Assembly (NCBI RefSeq): GCF_014529705.1
Contig: NZ_JAANIH010000028.1
Span: 1-64,000 of the forward strand
Source: Bradyrhizobium campsiandrae
GTDB lineage: Bacteria > Pseudomonadota > Alphaproteobacteria > Rhizobiales > Xanthobacteraceae
Direction of reading: 5' to 3'
DNA: 64,000 nt
The position numbers were made by a program, and so were the translations under genes. Shown here one piece after another: positions 17,462-26,393 of the stretch. Positions within the stretch are counted from its first letter, which is position 1, and every line of letters starts with the position of its first letter. A model generated the notes under the pieces. That model worked only from the letters and a program-made list of their open reading frames with translations, did not search any database and was not told where the DNA came from.

Positions 17462-18838
17462 TCAGGCGGCCTCGCCGACCACAACAAGTTTCTGGTTCAC
17501 GAATTCCTTAATGCCGAGGTGCGATAGCTCGCGGCCGTAGCCGGAACGCTTGACGCCTCCGAAGGGCAACTCAGGCGCGGTGGAGGCGAACGTGTTAATC
17601 CAAATGGCGCCCGTTTCGATGCGTGACGCCAAAGTTTTGGCGCGCTCAATATTCTTGGAAAATAGCGCGCCAGCGAGACCGAAGCGGGAGTCATTGGCCA
17701 GCTCGACGATCTCGTCGTCATTCTTAGCGACGTAGATCTGGGCTACCGGGCCGAAGAATTCCTCGAAGTAGGCCGGGTTGTCGCGCGTTACGTTCGTGAG
17801 GATGGTGGGCTCGAAAAAGTTGCCGGAGCGGTTTATCGGCTTACCACCCAAATGAAGCGTCGCGCCCGCGTCGACAGCACGCTGGACCTGTTTGGCGAGA
17901 CCGGCGCTCGCACCGGCGGAGGAGAGGGGTCCGAGCCTGGTGTCCTCTTCCATCGGGTCGCCGATCTTCACCGCCGCCATGGCTTTCGTAAAACCATCCA
18001 GAAACTCACCGGCGATCTTCTCATGGAGCACGAAGCGCTTTGCGCAGATGCACTCCTGGCCGGAGATGTGAAGGCGAGAAAAGACGCCATCTTTGATCGC
18101 CTTGTCCATGTCGGCGTCATCGAGGACGATGAAGACGTCATTGCCACCCATCTCCAGGGTCGACTTCTTCAAGTGCTTAGCCGCTTGGGTGGCGATGGCT
18201 GCCCCGGCGCCTTCTGACCCTGTCATCGCTGCGCCCACCACACGGTCGTCCGCAATGATATCGGACACCTGACTGGACGTGATGAACAGGTTCGCCCAGG
18301 CGCCCTTGGGCGCGCCCGCCTCGTTCACCAATCCCTCGAACACACTGGCGCAGTGAGGAACGATGCTGGCATGTTTGGCGAGCACGGGATTGCCCGCCGC
18401 AAAGTTGGGCGCGAACACCCGCATCAACTGGTAGTACGGAAAATTCCAGGGCTCAACGACCATCATCACGCCGAGCGGTTGATGCTGGATCCAAGCCTCG
18501 CCGAGTGCGGACTCGATCTTGATCGGCGCCAAGAAGCCTTCAGCTTCGCGGGCATAAAATCGGGCGATCTCGGCGATGATCCATACTTCATCGCGGGCGT
18601 CGGAGATCAGCTTTCCCATCTCTTGGACGCAGATCTTGGCCAATTCGTCGGCTCGAGAATCGATGAGATCGGCCAGCCGCTCCAGTATCTCTAAGCGAGC
18701 TTGAATCGGGCCCTGCGACCAGCTCGATTTATAGAGCTTGTGCGCGGCGGTCAGCGCCGCCTCGATGTCTGCGTCGGTGTGGTTGGGATAGGTCTTGATC
18801 AGTTCATTCGTGGTCGGGTTGATCGTTTGGTAGACCAT
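17462..18838 (-). CDS. NAD(P)-dependent aldehyde dehydrogenase (succinate-semialdehyde type)
   Basis: Aldehyde dehydrogenase of 458 aa, a length typical of the compact GabD/Sad-like class. VEPWNFPYY carries the oxyanion Asn (near residue 132), LEMGGND the general-base Glu (near 229), and SGQECICAKR the catalytic Cys (near 263). FGPVAQIY and PFGGVKRSGYGRE are also present. It lies downstream of the first GlxA regulator on the same strand, separated by 134 bp, so it may be the target of that regulator. Expected to oxidise small aldehydes. Confidence 0.93.
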   Translation of the reverse strand: MVYQTINPTTNELIKTYPNHTDADIEAALTAAHKLYKSSWSQGPIQARLEILERLADLIDSRADELAKICVQEMGKLISDARDEVWIIAEIARFYAREAEGFLAPIKIESALGEAWIQHQPLGVMMVVEPWNFPYYQLMRVFAPNFAAGNPVLAKHASIVPHCASVFEGLVNEAGAPKGAWANLFITSSQVSDIIADDRVVGAAMTGSEGAGAAIATQAAKHLKKSTLEMGGNDVFIVLDDADMDKAIKDGVFSRLHISGQECICAKRFVLHEKIAGEFLDGFTKAMAAVKIGDPMEEDTRLGPLSSAGASAGLAKQVQRAVDAGATLHLGGKPINRSGNFFEPTILTNVTRDNPAYFEEFFGPVAQIYVAKNDDEIVELANDSRFGLAGALFSKNIERAKTLASRIETGAIWINTFASTAPELPFGGVKRSGYGRELSHLGIKEFVNQKLVVVGEAA

Positions 18839-18972
18839 GGTGGTTTCCTTCAGAAGGCTCGATAGCGACCATCGATGGGCTTCTGGCGAAGAGCGCCTCT
18901 TTGTTAGCGTGGTAGAGCTGGGCCTGGTTTCACGGGACCTCTGACTCTGCTTTTCCTTGGCGATATACTCGG

Positions 18973-19956
18973 TCAGGCCCGAATCGTGACGTGGGGAGCC
19001 TCCTGATACGCGTTCGCCTCGAGCCGCGCCGTTCGCCGCATCGCCTGAGGCGGCTGACCGAATGCGCGCACAAATGCCCGACGCATATGATCGCGGTCGC
19101 TGAATCCGGTCTGGCGAGCCACCTCGTCGATCGAATGACGGCTCTGCTCCATGAGGTTGCGAGCGCCCTCGACCCGAAGGGTCTCGATAGCCTTGGCCGG
19201 AGATTGACCCGTCTCGGCGTGAAATGCGCGGCTGAACTGCCGAGGGCTAAGACGAGCCGCATCTGCTAGATCGGGAACGGTCAGCGGTTTGTGCAGATTG
19301 TCCCGTGCATATGTCAGCGCTGCCTGAATTCGATCGGATTTCGGTGTGAGTTCCAGGAGCGTGGAGATCTGCGATTGACCGCCAGTGCGACGATGATAGA
19401 TGACGAGCTCGCGAGCGACCGAGTTCGCAAAATCAGCGCCGAGATCTTTCTCAATCAAGGCGAGGCTGAGGTCGAGACCTGCGGCCCCACCCGCCGTCGT
19501 CCAGATCGGACCGTCGTTCGTGAATATCCGATCATGATCGAGCTTCACCTTCGGATACTGCGCTTGGAGCTTCGGCGCGTGCATCCAATGGGTCGTCGCG
19601 TTACGTCCATCCAGGAGACCCGCCTCGGCGAGCACGAAAGCACCGGTGCAGATCGCGGCGATCCGGCGGTGCCGCTTGGGCGCGTCCCTCACGTAGGCGA
19701 GCAGGCCACGCGTCGACGCCTTTGGGATTGTCGCGCCACCGACGAAGAGCGTGTGGAACGGCATCTCCGTGAACGGTTCGCTCTCCAGCATCATGCCGCA
19801 CGAAGTTCTGATTTTCCCGCCAGTTTCTGAAACGAAATGGAGTTCGTAGGGCGGCACCTTGGTTTTGGCCACCGAATTTGCAACCTCGAAGGCCATGACG
19901 ACGGCCAAGGCCATCGTCGAATAGTCCGGATAGACAACAAACGCGACATCACGCAT
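18973..19956 (-). CDS. GlxA family transcriptional regulator (paralogue 1)
   Basis: Regulator of 327 aa with an N-terminal DJ-1/PfpI-like domain (residues 1-185, containing AAICTGAFVLAEAG with the nucleophile-elbow Cys) and a C-terminal AraC-type double helix-turn-helix (about 215-310, with LADAARLSPRQFSRAFHAETG and DEVARQTGFSDRDHMRRAF). A GGAGGGAAC site precedes the ATG. The DNA-binding half is nearly identical to that of the regulator at 22548-23528, while the sensor half differs more. Likely controls the aldehyde dehydrogenase directly downstream. Confidence 0.92.
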   Translation of the reverse strand: MRDVAFVVYPDYSTMALAVVMAFEVANSVAKTKVPPYELHFVSETGGKIRTSCGMMLESEPFTEMPFHTLFVGGATIPKASTRGLLAYVRDAPKRHRRIAAICTGAFVLAEAGLLDGRNATTHWMHAPKLQAQYPKVKLDHDRIFTNDGPIWTTAGGAAGLDLSLALIEKDLGADFANSVARELVIYHRRTGGQSQISTLLELTPKSDRIQAALTYARDNLHKPLTVPDLADAARLSPRQFSRAFHAETGQSPAKAIETLRVEGARNLMEQSRHSIDEVARQTGFSDRDHMRRAFVRAFGQPPQAMRRTARLEANAYQEAPHVTIRA

Positions 19957-20280
19957 GGCTATGTTCCCTCCAACGGTCTCGGCTCCGCCGATGCCAAGGT
20001 AATCCGGAGGCTCCGACCGATGTTCGCCTTGGCGAAGGGCATGGCCTGATCTCTGGTCAAAACACTTGGTCGGTAGCGGCCGAGGAAATCAGCGCATCAA
20101 CGCGCCGATTTTAACGGCCCAACCGCGGGCGTATTCTCTGCGCTTGCTGTGGTCGCATTCCTGGATTGCGGACTTAGACGAATAGACCCTTGAGCGGCGA
20201 GGTGCCGCGCCAGCTATTTCGAGGATTGGTCGTTCCAATGACGGCAGTTGGAGCGCCTTATCTTTGCTTCCTTGATCGCT
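19957..20280. other. intergenic region between an AraC gene and GlxA gene 1
   Basis: About 320 bp between the stop of the AraC gene (20281) and the start of glxA-type gene 1 (19956), both on the minus strand. It should contain the glxA promoter. I see no coding remnant, terminator hairpin or recognisable operator in it. Confidence 0.4.
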
Positions 20281-21180
20281 TCAGCGCGCTCGGCGACGAT
20301 ATTCGCCAGGTGTCATGTCGGTCGCGGCCTTGAAAGCGCGAGTAAAATTAGCCTGGGTTGAGAAGCAGGTTGCCAAGGCGATCTCGGCGATGGAAGTATC
20401 GCTGCGGCTGAGGAGGGATTTTGCACGATCGAGCCGCAATGACGACAGGTATCGGTGCGGCGGAACGCCCATGCTCGCGCTGAACATGCGGGCAAAATGG
20501 AAGGGGCTTAGGCAGGCGATCGATGCGAGTTCATCGATGCCGATGTCTTGCTCGATGTGATCGCTCATGTAGTCCAAGACCCTGCGAAGTCGGACATCGC
20601 CTAGTCCGAACCGGCCATCGATGGTGGCGTCGGGTGACCGCGCTTGAGTGATCCCGTAGGCTTGAACCAGGCGAGCGGTGAGGCTGAGGGCCAGAGTATC
20701 GACAAGGACGCGGCCGGCGGCCGTCGGATTCTGCATTTGGCTCAGCACCTGCTGGCAGATCTGGCAGATAAGGTCGTCCCGAAAGCCGTTGAGCTGACCT
20801 ATCGCTGTCGGCCGGACGAGCGGGCTGCCGTAGATTTCTGAGAGCTGGGCAAACCCGGAGGTTGGTAGATAAAGATGCAGAAGCTCCGAAGGGCCGTGGA
20901 CCACGACTTCATCTTCGACGGAGCCGACTGGGCATAGCCACGTTGTGCCAAACCCCAATGGACTCGACACCGACGTACCGTGCGCTTTGCGCGAGATCAA
21001 ACTGTCGGCGCTCCGGGTCGCGAGAATGATCTCCATCAGCTCGATCTGAACGGGAGGCGCAACGCCCGGCGCGTGGTGCACATGTTCCACGAACATGCTT
21101 TGCCAACCGAGTGAATCGGACGTCCGCAGCTTGGTGGCGTACTTGTACTTTCGGCGCCCTCGTTCGAATAGCGCGCTCAC
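20281..21180 (-). CDS. AraC family transcriptional regulator
   Basis: Regulator of 299 aa. The C-terminal AraC DNA-binding domain spans about 195-295, with IDELASIACLSPFHFARMFS as the first helix-turn-helix and IAEIALATCFSTQANFTRAF as the second. The N-terminal part resembles a ligand-sensing beta domain without a clear motif. The start is GTG at 21180, preceded by AAGG. It is divergent from the LysR gene at 21520 across about 340 bp; no obvious target gene adjoins it. Confidence 0.88.
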   Translation of the reverse strand: MSALFERGRRKYKYATKLRTSDSLGWQSMFVEHVHHAPGVAPPVQIELMEIILATRSADSLISRKAHGTSVSSPLGFGTTWLCPVGSVEDEVVVHGPSELLHLYLPTSGFAQLSEIYGSPLVRPTAIGQLNGFRDDLICQICQQVLSQMQNPTAAGRVLVDTLALSLTARLVQAYGITQARSPDATIDGRFGLGDVRLRRVLDYMSDHIEQDIGIDELASIACLSPFHFARMFSASMGVPPHRYLSSLRLDRAKSLLSRSDTSIAEIALATCFSTQANFTRAFKAATDMTPGEYRRRAR

Positions 21181-21519
21181 TTCGCTACCTTGTTGTCACA
21201 TTTCGAGAAGACTACGACCGTGGGAAGAACTCGCGACGCGTCGGCGGGGTTTGGCGAGCCGGATGCCCTGCAGCACTCGCAGCCCTCATTTTTCAACGTG
21301 ATACGCGCGATCTCAAACACGCTTGGTGTACCCTTCTCTCTTTCGTTGAGCGGCCAGCGCTTCCGATCGTGACCACGATGCCAAGAGCACGAATGCACCG
21401 GATCGGAGATGCGTTCACTTGTGTGGCAGGATCGCAAATTACCTAGGGTACAAAGTAGCCGAGCATCAAGACGCAGGATATGATTCCATGTCGCAAGGGC
21501 TTGTGAGCGAGATTCAGCA
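21181..21519. other. divergent intergenic region between AraC and LysR genes
   Basis: About 340 bp separating the minus-strand AraC gene and the plus-strand LysR gene. It must hold both promoters. A long open frame on the minus strand (into the LysR gene) is a composition shadow. No clear palindrome or coding relic was recognised. Confidence 0.4.
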
Positions 21520-22446
21520 ATGAAGAGAGGTGAACTCGACGACCTTTTGGCGTATGCGACCATCGCCCGCACTCGAAGCTTCACGCGCGCTGCCGCGGAA
21601 CTCGGCGTATCTCCTTCTGCGCTGAGCCATATGATGAGGGTACTTGAAACCCGCTTGGGGGTCCGTTTGCTGGCACGTACGACACGAAGTGTCGCCCCAA
21701 CCCCGGCCGGTGAACGGTTGCTGCGCTCCGTGGTGTCCGCCGTGGAAGAAGTGGAACTTGGTCTCGCATCCATGGTGGAATGGCGCGGCGATCCTTCCGG
21801 CGTGATCAGGATCACGGCACCGCAGCCTGCAGCCCGAATCGTGCTGGCACCCGCGTTGCCTCGGTTTCTCCTCGATAACCCGAAGATTACCGTAGATATC
21901 TGTGTCGAAAGCCGTTTTGCCGACCTGGTTCGCGATGGCTTCGATGCGGGGATCCGATGGGGCGACAATCTCGAACAGGACATGGTCGCCATCCGCGTCG
22001 GCCCGTCGACGCGCCTGATCGTTGTTGGTGCTCCGGCCTATTTCGAACGGCACCCTCACCCGCTGTCGCCCGACGACCTGAAGCGCCATAATTGCGTCAA
22101 CTACCGTAGCCTGAGCGGAAATGGGACCTTTCCCTGGACGCTTCAGCGCGACGGCGCAGAAGTCCGCCACCGGACAGGCGGTCAACTCATCGTCGCGAAT
22201 GATTTGGAGTTTGCAGAGACCCTGATTCTTTCCGGCGCAGGATTAGGTATGATGCTCGAAGAAACCGCTGCGCCGCACCTGGCAGCCGGACGCCTTGTTC
22301 GTGTCCTGGACGAGTGGTGTCACCCGTTCGTCGGCTGGCATCTTTACTACCCCAGCAGGCACGTGACGCCTGCATTGCGGGCGCTGATAGAAGTGCTGAA
22401 GTGGACGCCATCTCAGTCAGGGCGAGCGCATCCTGCGCCCGCCTAA
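21520..22446 (+). CDS. LysR family transcriptional regulator
   Basis: Standard LysR regulator of 308 aa. The helix-turn-helix is SFTRAAAELGVSPSALSHMM near residues 20-39, followed by LETRLGVRLLARTTRSVAPT. The effector domain begins near residue 90 (GVIRITAPQPAARIV). The start ATG has an AGCGAG region rather than a strong site. It is convergent with GlxA paralogue 2. This subgroup often represses neighbouring reductase or SDR genes; the target is not clear here. Confidence 0.92.
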   Translation: MKRGELDDLLAYATIARTRSFTRAAAELGVSPSALSHMMRVLETRLGVRLLARTTRSVAPTPAGERLLRSVVSAVEEVELGLASMVEWRGDPSGVIRITAPQPAARIVLAPALPRFLLDNPKITVDICVESRFADLVRDGFDAGIRWGDNLEQDMVAIRVGPSTRLIVVGAPAYFERHPHPLSPDDLKRHNCVNYRSLSGNGTFPWTLQRDGAEVRHRTGGQLIVANDLEFAETLILSGAGLGMMLEETAAPHLAAGRLVRVLDEWCHPFVGWHLYYPSRHVTPALRALIEVLKWTPSQSGRAHPAPA

Positions 22447-22547
22447 TATTGTTACAATAGCGGTACATCGGGCCTGGAGCTGGCGAGCCGTTCGCTTAGC
22501 GTCTCACCGCATATGCCGGCATGGAAGCAGACCAATCCGCGATGGAC

Positions 22548-23528
22548 CTAAAGTGCCGTTTCGCGTTCGTCGGCTTCATCATGCATATCCACCGATTCGA
22601 GCCGTGCGTTGCGCCTGAGTACCTGAGGCGGTTGCCCGAACGCGCGCAAGAAGGCGCGGCGCATGTGGTCGCGGTCGCTGAAGCCGGTCTGGCGGGCCAC
22701 CTCGTCGATCGAGTGACGGCTCTGCTCCATCAGATTACGAGCACTCTCAACCCGGAGATTCTCGATCGCCTTCGCCGGTGACTGCCCCGTCTCGGCGTGG
22801 AACGCCCGGCTGAATTGCCGCGGGCTCAGACGAGCGGCATCTGCCAGGTCAGGGACTGTCAAGGGCTTGTGCAGATTGTCCCGTGCGTAGGCGAGCGCGG
22901 CCTGGATGCGATCGGACTTCGGCGAGAGTTCGAGCAGCGCTGAGAATTGCGACTGGCCGCCGCCGCGGCGGTGATAGATGACGAGCTTGCGCGCTACGGC
23001 TTTCGCGAGCTCCGGGCCGAGATCGTTTTCGATGAGCGCCAGTCCGAGGTCGACGCCAGCAGTCATGCCAGCCGAGGTCCAGATCGGGCCGTCGTTGATG
23101 AAGATGCGATCCTCCTCCATCTTCATCGACGGGTAGGCCCGCTGCAGGTCTCTGGCGTGCATCCAGTGCGTGGTAGCCCGCCGGCCGTTCAGTAGCCCGG
23201 CTTCGGCAAGCACGAACGCACCGGTGCACACGGCCGCGATGCGTCGGTGCCGTTTCGGGGCCTCGCGGACGAAGGAGATCAGACCCGGTGTGGACGGCTC
23301 CGGATAGGTCGCCCCGCCGACGACGAGCGTATCGAACGGCTTCTCCGTGAAAGCCTCGGTCTGAAGCGTCACCCCGGCCGACGTCCGCACCGGCCCCCCC
23401 TGCTCCGAGACGAAGTGAAGGTCGTAAGGGTTTGGATCGACCATCGAATTCGCAACTTCGAAGCCTGCCGTAACGGCGAGGGCCATCAGCGAATATCCGG
23501 GGTAGACGAGGAATGCGATGTCGCGCAA
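22548..23528 (-). CDS. GlxA family transcriptional regulator (paralogue 2)
   Basis: Regulator of about 326 aa with DJ-1/PfpI-like sensor domain (AAVCTGAFVLAEAG near residue 100) and AraC-type double helix-turn-helix at the C-terminus. I choose TTG at 23528 because a perfect GGAGG sits 5 nt upstream and the product then starts like the paralogues (RDIAFLVYP); an ATG at 23567 lacks a ribosome-binding site. It is divergent from the SDR at 23640. Its DNA-binding half is nearly identical to that of paralogue 1, suggesting a shared or overlapping operator. Confidence 0.9.
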   Translation of the reverse strand: MRDIAFLVYPGYSLMALAVTAGFEVANSMVDPNPYDLHFVSEQGGPVRTSAGVTLQTEAFTEKPFDTLVVGGATYPEPSTPGLISFVREAPKRHRRIAAVCTGAFVLAEAGLLNGRRATTHWMHARDLQRAYPSMKMEEDRIFINDGPIWTSAGMTAGVDLGLALIENDLGPELAKAVARKLVIYHRRGGGQSQFSALLELSPKSDRIQAALAYARDNLHKPLTVPDLADAARLSPRQFSRAFHAETGQSPAKAIENLRVESARNLMEQSRHSIDEVARQTGFSDRDHMRRAFLRAFGQPPQVLRRNARLESVDMHDEADERETAL

Positions 23529-23559
23529 GGCGGCCTCCAATGTCCTAAATCTACGTTTA

Positions 23560-23568
23560 TATGACATT
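23560..23568. promoter_or_regulatory. TATGACATT element in the GlxA2/SDR divergent promoter
   Basis: The nonamer TATGACATT begins 32 bp upstream of the TTG start of GlxA paralogue 2. The same nonamer stands 33 bp upstream of the start of GlxA paralogue 3 (27359-27367). An AATGTC half at 23539-23544 forms an inverted repeat with GACATT here, 18 bp apart. Could be an operator for autoregulation or part of a -10 box. Confidence 0.35.
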
Positions 23569-23639
23569 TGAGACTTGGGAATGCAACCCTATTCTCCGTC
23601 TGCACGCTCGATCTCGAGCACCAAATACGGAGAAAACCA

Positions 23640-24437
23640 ATGACCAATACCTCGCCTAAAGGAGTGGCACTCATCACCGGCGCGTCGACCGGCATCGGCG
23701 CCATCTACGCCGACCGTCTCGCCAAGCGCGGCTACGACCTGATCCTGGTCGCCCGCAACAAGGACCGTCTCGACACATTGGCCGCCCGCTTGCGGTTGGA
23801 GACCGGCCGCCAGATCACCACGCTGCAGGCCGACCTCAGCGATAAGGCCGGCATTGCCAAGGTCGAGGCAGTTATCCACAAAGATCCGAGCATCACCATG
23901 CTGGTCAACAACGCTGGCGTCGGCTCGGTCGCTTCGATCCTACAGGCCAACGTCGACAAGATGGAAGCGATGATAGAACTCAACATCACCGCTCTCACTC
24001 GTCTGACCTACGCGGCTGCCCCGGCCTTTGTGGAGCGCGGCGCAGGTACGATCATCAACATCTCGTCGGTGGTCGGCATCGCGGTGGAAGCCCTGAACGG
24101 GGTCTACAGTGCCTCGAAGTCCTACGTGCTGAGCTTCGGCCACTCGCTGCAGAAGGATCTCGCCGAGAAGGGCGTTCGCGTGCAGACGGTGCTACCCGGC
24201 GCCACCGCCACCGAATTCTGGGACGTCGCGGGCTATGCCCCGCAGAAGTCCTCCGAGATCACCATGCGAGCCGAGGATCTTGTCGATGCGGCTTTGGCCG
24301 GCCTCGACGCTGGTGAGACGGTGACCATCCCTGGCCTTCACGAAGGCGAGGCATGGACCCGCTGGGAGCAGGAACGTCGCGACCTAGCCCCCAAATTCCG
24401 CAACCCCAAACCCGCCGCACGTTACCACGTGGCCTGA
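23640..24437 (+). CDS. short-chain dehydrogenase/reductase (SDR)
   Basis: Classical SDR of 265 aa. TGASTGIGAIYA is the cofactor motif near residues 14-25, NNAGVG lies near 89, catalytic Ser is in NISSVVG and Tyr/Lys in VYSASKSY. The frame extends upstream to 23568 but the ATG at 23640 is preceded by ACGGAG and gives the normal N-terminus. It is divergent from GlxA paralogue 2 and followed by the secreted DJ-1 protein, so these probably form one regulated unit. Confidence 0.92.
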   Translation: MTNTSPKGVALITGASTGIGAIYADRLAKRGYDLILVARNKDRLDTLAARLRLETGRQITTLQADLSDKAGIAKVEAVIHKDPSITMLVNNAGVGSVASILQANVDKMEAMIELNITALTRLTYAAAPAFVERGAGTIINISSVVGIAVEALNGVYSASKSYVLSFGHSLQKDLAEKGVRVQTVLPGATATEFWDVAGYAPQKSSEITMRAEDLVDAALAGLDAGETVTIPGLHEGEAWTRWEQERRDLAPKFRNPKPAARYHVA

Positions 24438-24457
24438 CGGGCTTCCCCAACCGAACT

Positions 24458-24484
24458 AGGGACCTCGCATCCCGCGCGGTCCCT
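24458..24484 (+). terminator. hairpin between SDR and DJ-1 genes
   Basis: AGGGACC at 24458-24464 pairs perfectly with GGTCCCT at 24478-24484 across a 13-nt loop. No U-tract follows, so it may be an attenuator or mRNA-stability element rather than a full terminator. It lies in the 66-bp gap just before the DJ-1-like gene. Confidence 0.3.
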
Positions 24485-24503
24485 CCAACCAAAGGCAACC
24501 GAA

Positions 24504-25370
24504 ATGTTTTTCCGCAGACTCGGCGGCGCGCTGGCGCTCGCCCTAACGATGGTGACTCCAATGACCGCTTCCGCCCAAACCAAAGGCAAGGTTCTCGTCG
24601 TGATGTCGAGCGCAAACTCGCTCGATCTGAAGGACGGCAAGACTTACAAGACCGGCTACTATCTCAACGAGTTCGTCGTTCCCTACCGCAAGCTTGTCGA
24701 GGCCGGTTACGAGCCGGTGATTGCCAATCCCAACGGCGATCTGCCGGTGATGGACGCGAACTCCAACAACGCGATGTTCTTCGGCGGCGACGACACTGCA
24801 CGGGCCGCGGCGTTGAAGTATGCTGAGAACCTCCAAGCGCTGAAGCATCCGAAGACGCTGGCTTCGGTCGTCGCGGATGGCACCAACGGATACGTCGGCC
24901 TGTTCATCCCGGGCGGTCATGCCCCGATGGTCGATCTGCTCAAGGACAAGAACCTCGGCAAGATCCTGACCAGCTTCCATGAGTCCGGTCGTCCGACCGG
25001 CATCATCTGCCACGGCCCGATCGTGCTTCTGTCGGCACTTCCCGATCCCGATGCGTTCATCGCCTCGATGATCGCCGGCGACGGCAAGGCGAGCAGCCTG
25101 ACGAAGGGCTGGCCCTACGCGGGCTATCGCGTGACGATCTTCTCGACCGGCGAAGAGCAGGCTCTGGAAGGTCCGAACGGCCTGGGCGGAAACGTCCAGT
25201 TCTATCCGGTTAATGCACTCGCCGAAGCTGGCGCACGGGTCGAGAGCATCGCCAACTGGCACCCTAACGTGGTGATCGACCGTGAGCTGATCACCGGTCA
25301 ACAACCGATGTCGGCGCCTGCCTTCGGCGACGCCCTGGTCGCCAAGCTGAAGCAGCACGCTCAACGATAA
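24504..25370 (+). CDS. secreted DJ-1/PfpI family protein (Hsp31-like)
   Basis: Protein of 288 aa with a signal peptide (ALALALTMVTPMTASAQ) and a class I glutamine-amidotransferase-like DJ-1 fold. The nucleophile elbow is GIICHGPIVLL near residue 171, and GLFIPGGHAPMVDL contains the conserved Gly-rich turn. Hsp31-type members act as glyoxalases or chaperones on reactive carbonyls; export to the periplasm is unusual for that group but does occur. It is downstream of the SDR and the GlxA regulator, consistent with a carbonyl-stress role. Confidence 0.88.
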   Translation: MFFRRLGGALALALTMVTPMTASAQTKGKVLVVMSSANSLDLKDGKTYKTGYYLNEFVVPYRKLVEAGYEPVIANPNGDLPVMDANSNNAMFFGGDDTARAAALKYAENLQALKHPKTLASVVADGTNGYVGLFIPGGHAPMVDLLKDKNLGKILTSFHESGRPTGIICHGPIVLLSALPDPDAFIASMIAGDGKASSLTKGWPYAGYRVTIFSTGEEQALEGPNGLGGNVQFYPVNALAEAGARVESIANWHPNVVIDRELITGQQPMSAPAFGDALVAKLKQHAQR

Positions 25371-25391
25371 GGGACCTGCTGACCCTGATGA

Positions 25392-25426
25392 TGCTCCGGC
25401 GTTCGACTAAATCGGCCGCCGGAGCA
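25392..25426 (+). terminator. strong hairpin downstream of the DJ-1 gene
   Basis: TGCTCCGGCG at 25392-25401 and CGCCGGAGCA at 25417-25426 form a perfect 10-bp stem with a 15-nt loop, 22 bp after the DJ-1 stop. The following GTGGTTTCT is only weakly T-rich. Most likely ends transcription of the SDR and DJ-1 unit. Confidence 0.5.
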
Positions 25427-25467
25427 GTGGTTTCTACTCGCATTAACGGAAGATCGTGGAGGAACCA

Positions 25468-26246
25468 ATGTCGAGAAATATAGCGTTGCTTGGCTGGGCG
25501 CCATCGGGCTCGCATGGCCGCCCATGTCATCAAGGCCAAACACGCCTTGACGGTATGAAACCGGACCGCGAATGCCGCTACTGCTCTCGGCCGGATGGGA
25601 GCCAAGCAAGCGGCGACGCTGAAAGAGGCCGCCTCTGACGTGGACTTTGTGTTCGCCATGCTATGCGAAGACGAAGCTTGCCTGGAGGTCGTGCTTTCCC
25701 CGAACCACGGCGCTCTGGCGGGGCTGAAGGAGGGAGCTTATTGTGATCGAGAGTTCTACTGTCACACCTGGATGCATCCGAGAGCTCGGATCGGCCATCG
25801 CCGAGCGCAGAAGTCACCTGCTCCAAGCCCCCATGGCAGCCGGCTCTCGTCCCCAGGCCGAAGGCGCCAGCTTGTGTATTTCATCGGTGGAGGCGAACAG
25901 ATATTGAAACAGGCTGGACCGTTGCTCATGACGATGGGAATCACCTTTACCCACGTCGCGCCTCCTGGATCCGGTGCGCTCGTTAAGCAAAGTACGAACG
26001 CACTCCTTGGCGTGCAGGCGACCGCGTTGGCCCAATTGATCGGCCTTTGGAATGATCAGGCGCAGACGCGGCAAGCGCATTGAAGGTTATCGCAGGTACC
26101 GCAGTTTTGAGCCCTGCGGCGACCTGTCAGGCGACATGAGGACCGACAACTTTTCGCCGCAGTTTCCAATCGAGCTAATTATGCAGTGGACGCCGCAGAT
26201 TCACCTGAGGCAGTACCGACGATGGCGTCGGCACGCGGGGGAGTAG
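25468..26246 (+). pseudogene. frameshifted 6PGDH-like oxidoreductase
   Basis: A GGAGG site and ATG at 25468 open with MSRNIALLG, matching the start of the intact enzyme at 4644, but the frame is then lost. The family can be followed through several frames: MGAKQAATLKEAASDVDFVF, ALAGLKEGAY, VIESSTVTPG, SRPQAEGA, VYFIGGGEQILKQAGPLL, GSGALVKQSTNALLGVQATALAQLIGL and finally DNFSPQFPIELI near 26140-26180. The end lacks the last segment. Several frameshifts and a truncated C-terminus make it clearly inactive. It stands between the DJ-1 gene and GlxA paralogue 3. Confidence 0.88.
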
Positions 26247-26393
26247 AGCGACTGATACAGGGTCGCGATCGGACGTCCAGACGAACCAGGCCCGAACTCG
26301 GCAACGGGGCCGTGGCAAAATGGCGTCTGCCACGGCGCCGAGCTTGAAGTTTCGAACCTCGTTGATAGTTGTCTAGAGCACGACAAACTGGGC

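Noticed and set aside
21177..21992. Long minus-strand frame opposite the LysR gene
   Set aside because: Overlaps the clear LysR gene and is Ser/Arg/Thr-rich with no family features, typical of a GC-rich shadow.
22447..22459. 13-bp perfect palindrome TATTGTTACAATA after the LysR stop
   Set aside because: Too short and positioned between convergent genes; not enough to call an operator or terminator.
24543..25364. 273-aa minus-strand frame opposite the DJ-1 gene
   Set aside because: Fully antisense to a well-supported gene and rich in Val/Arg/His without motifs.
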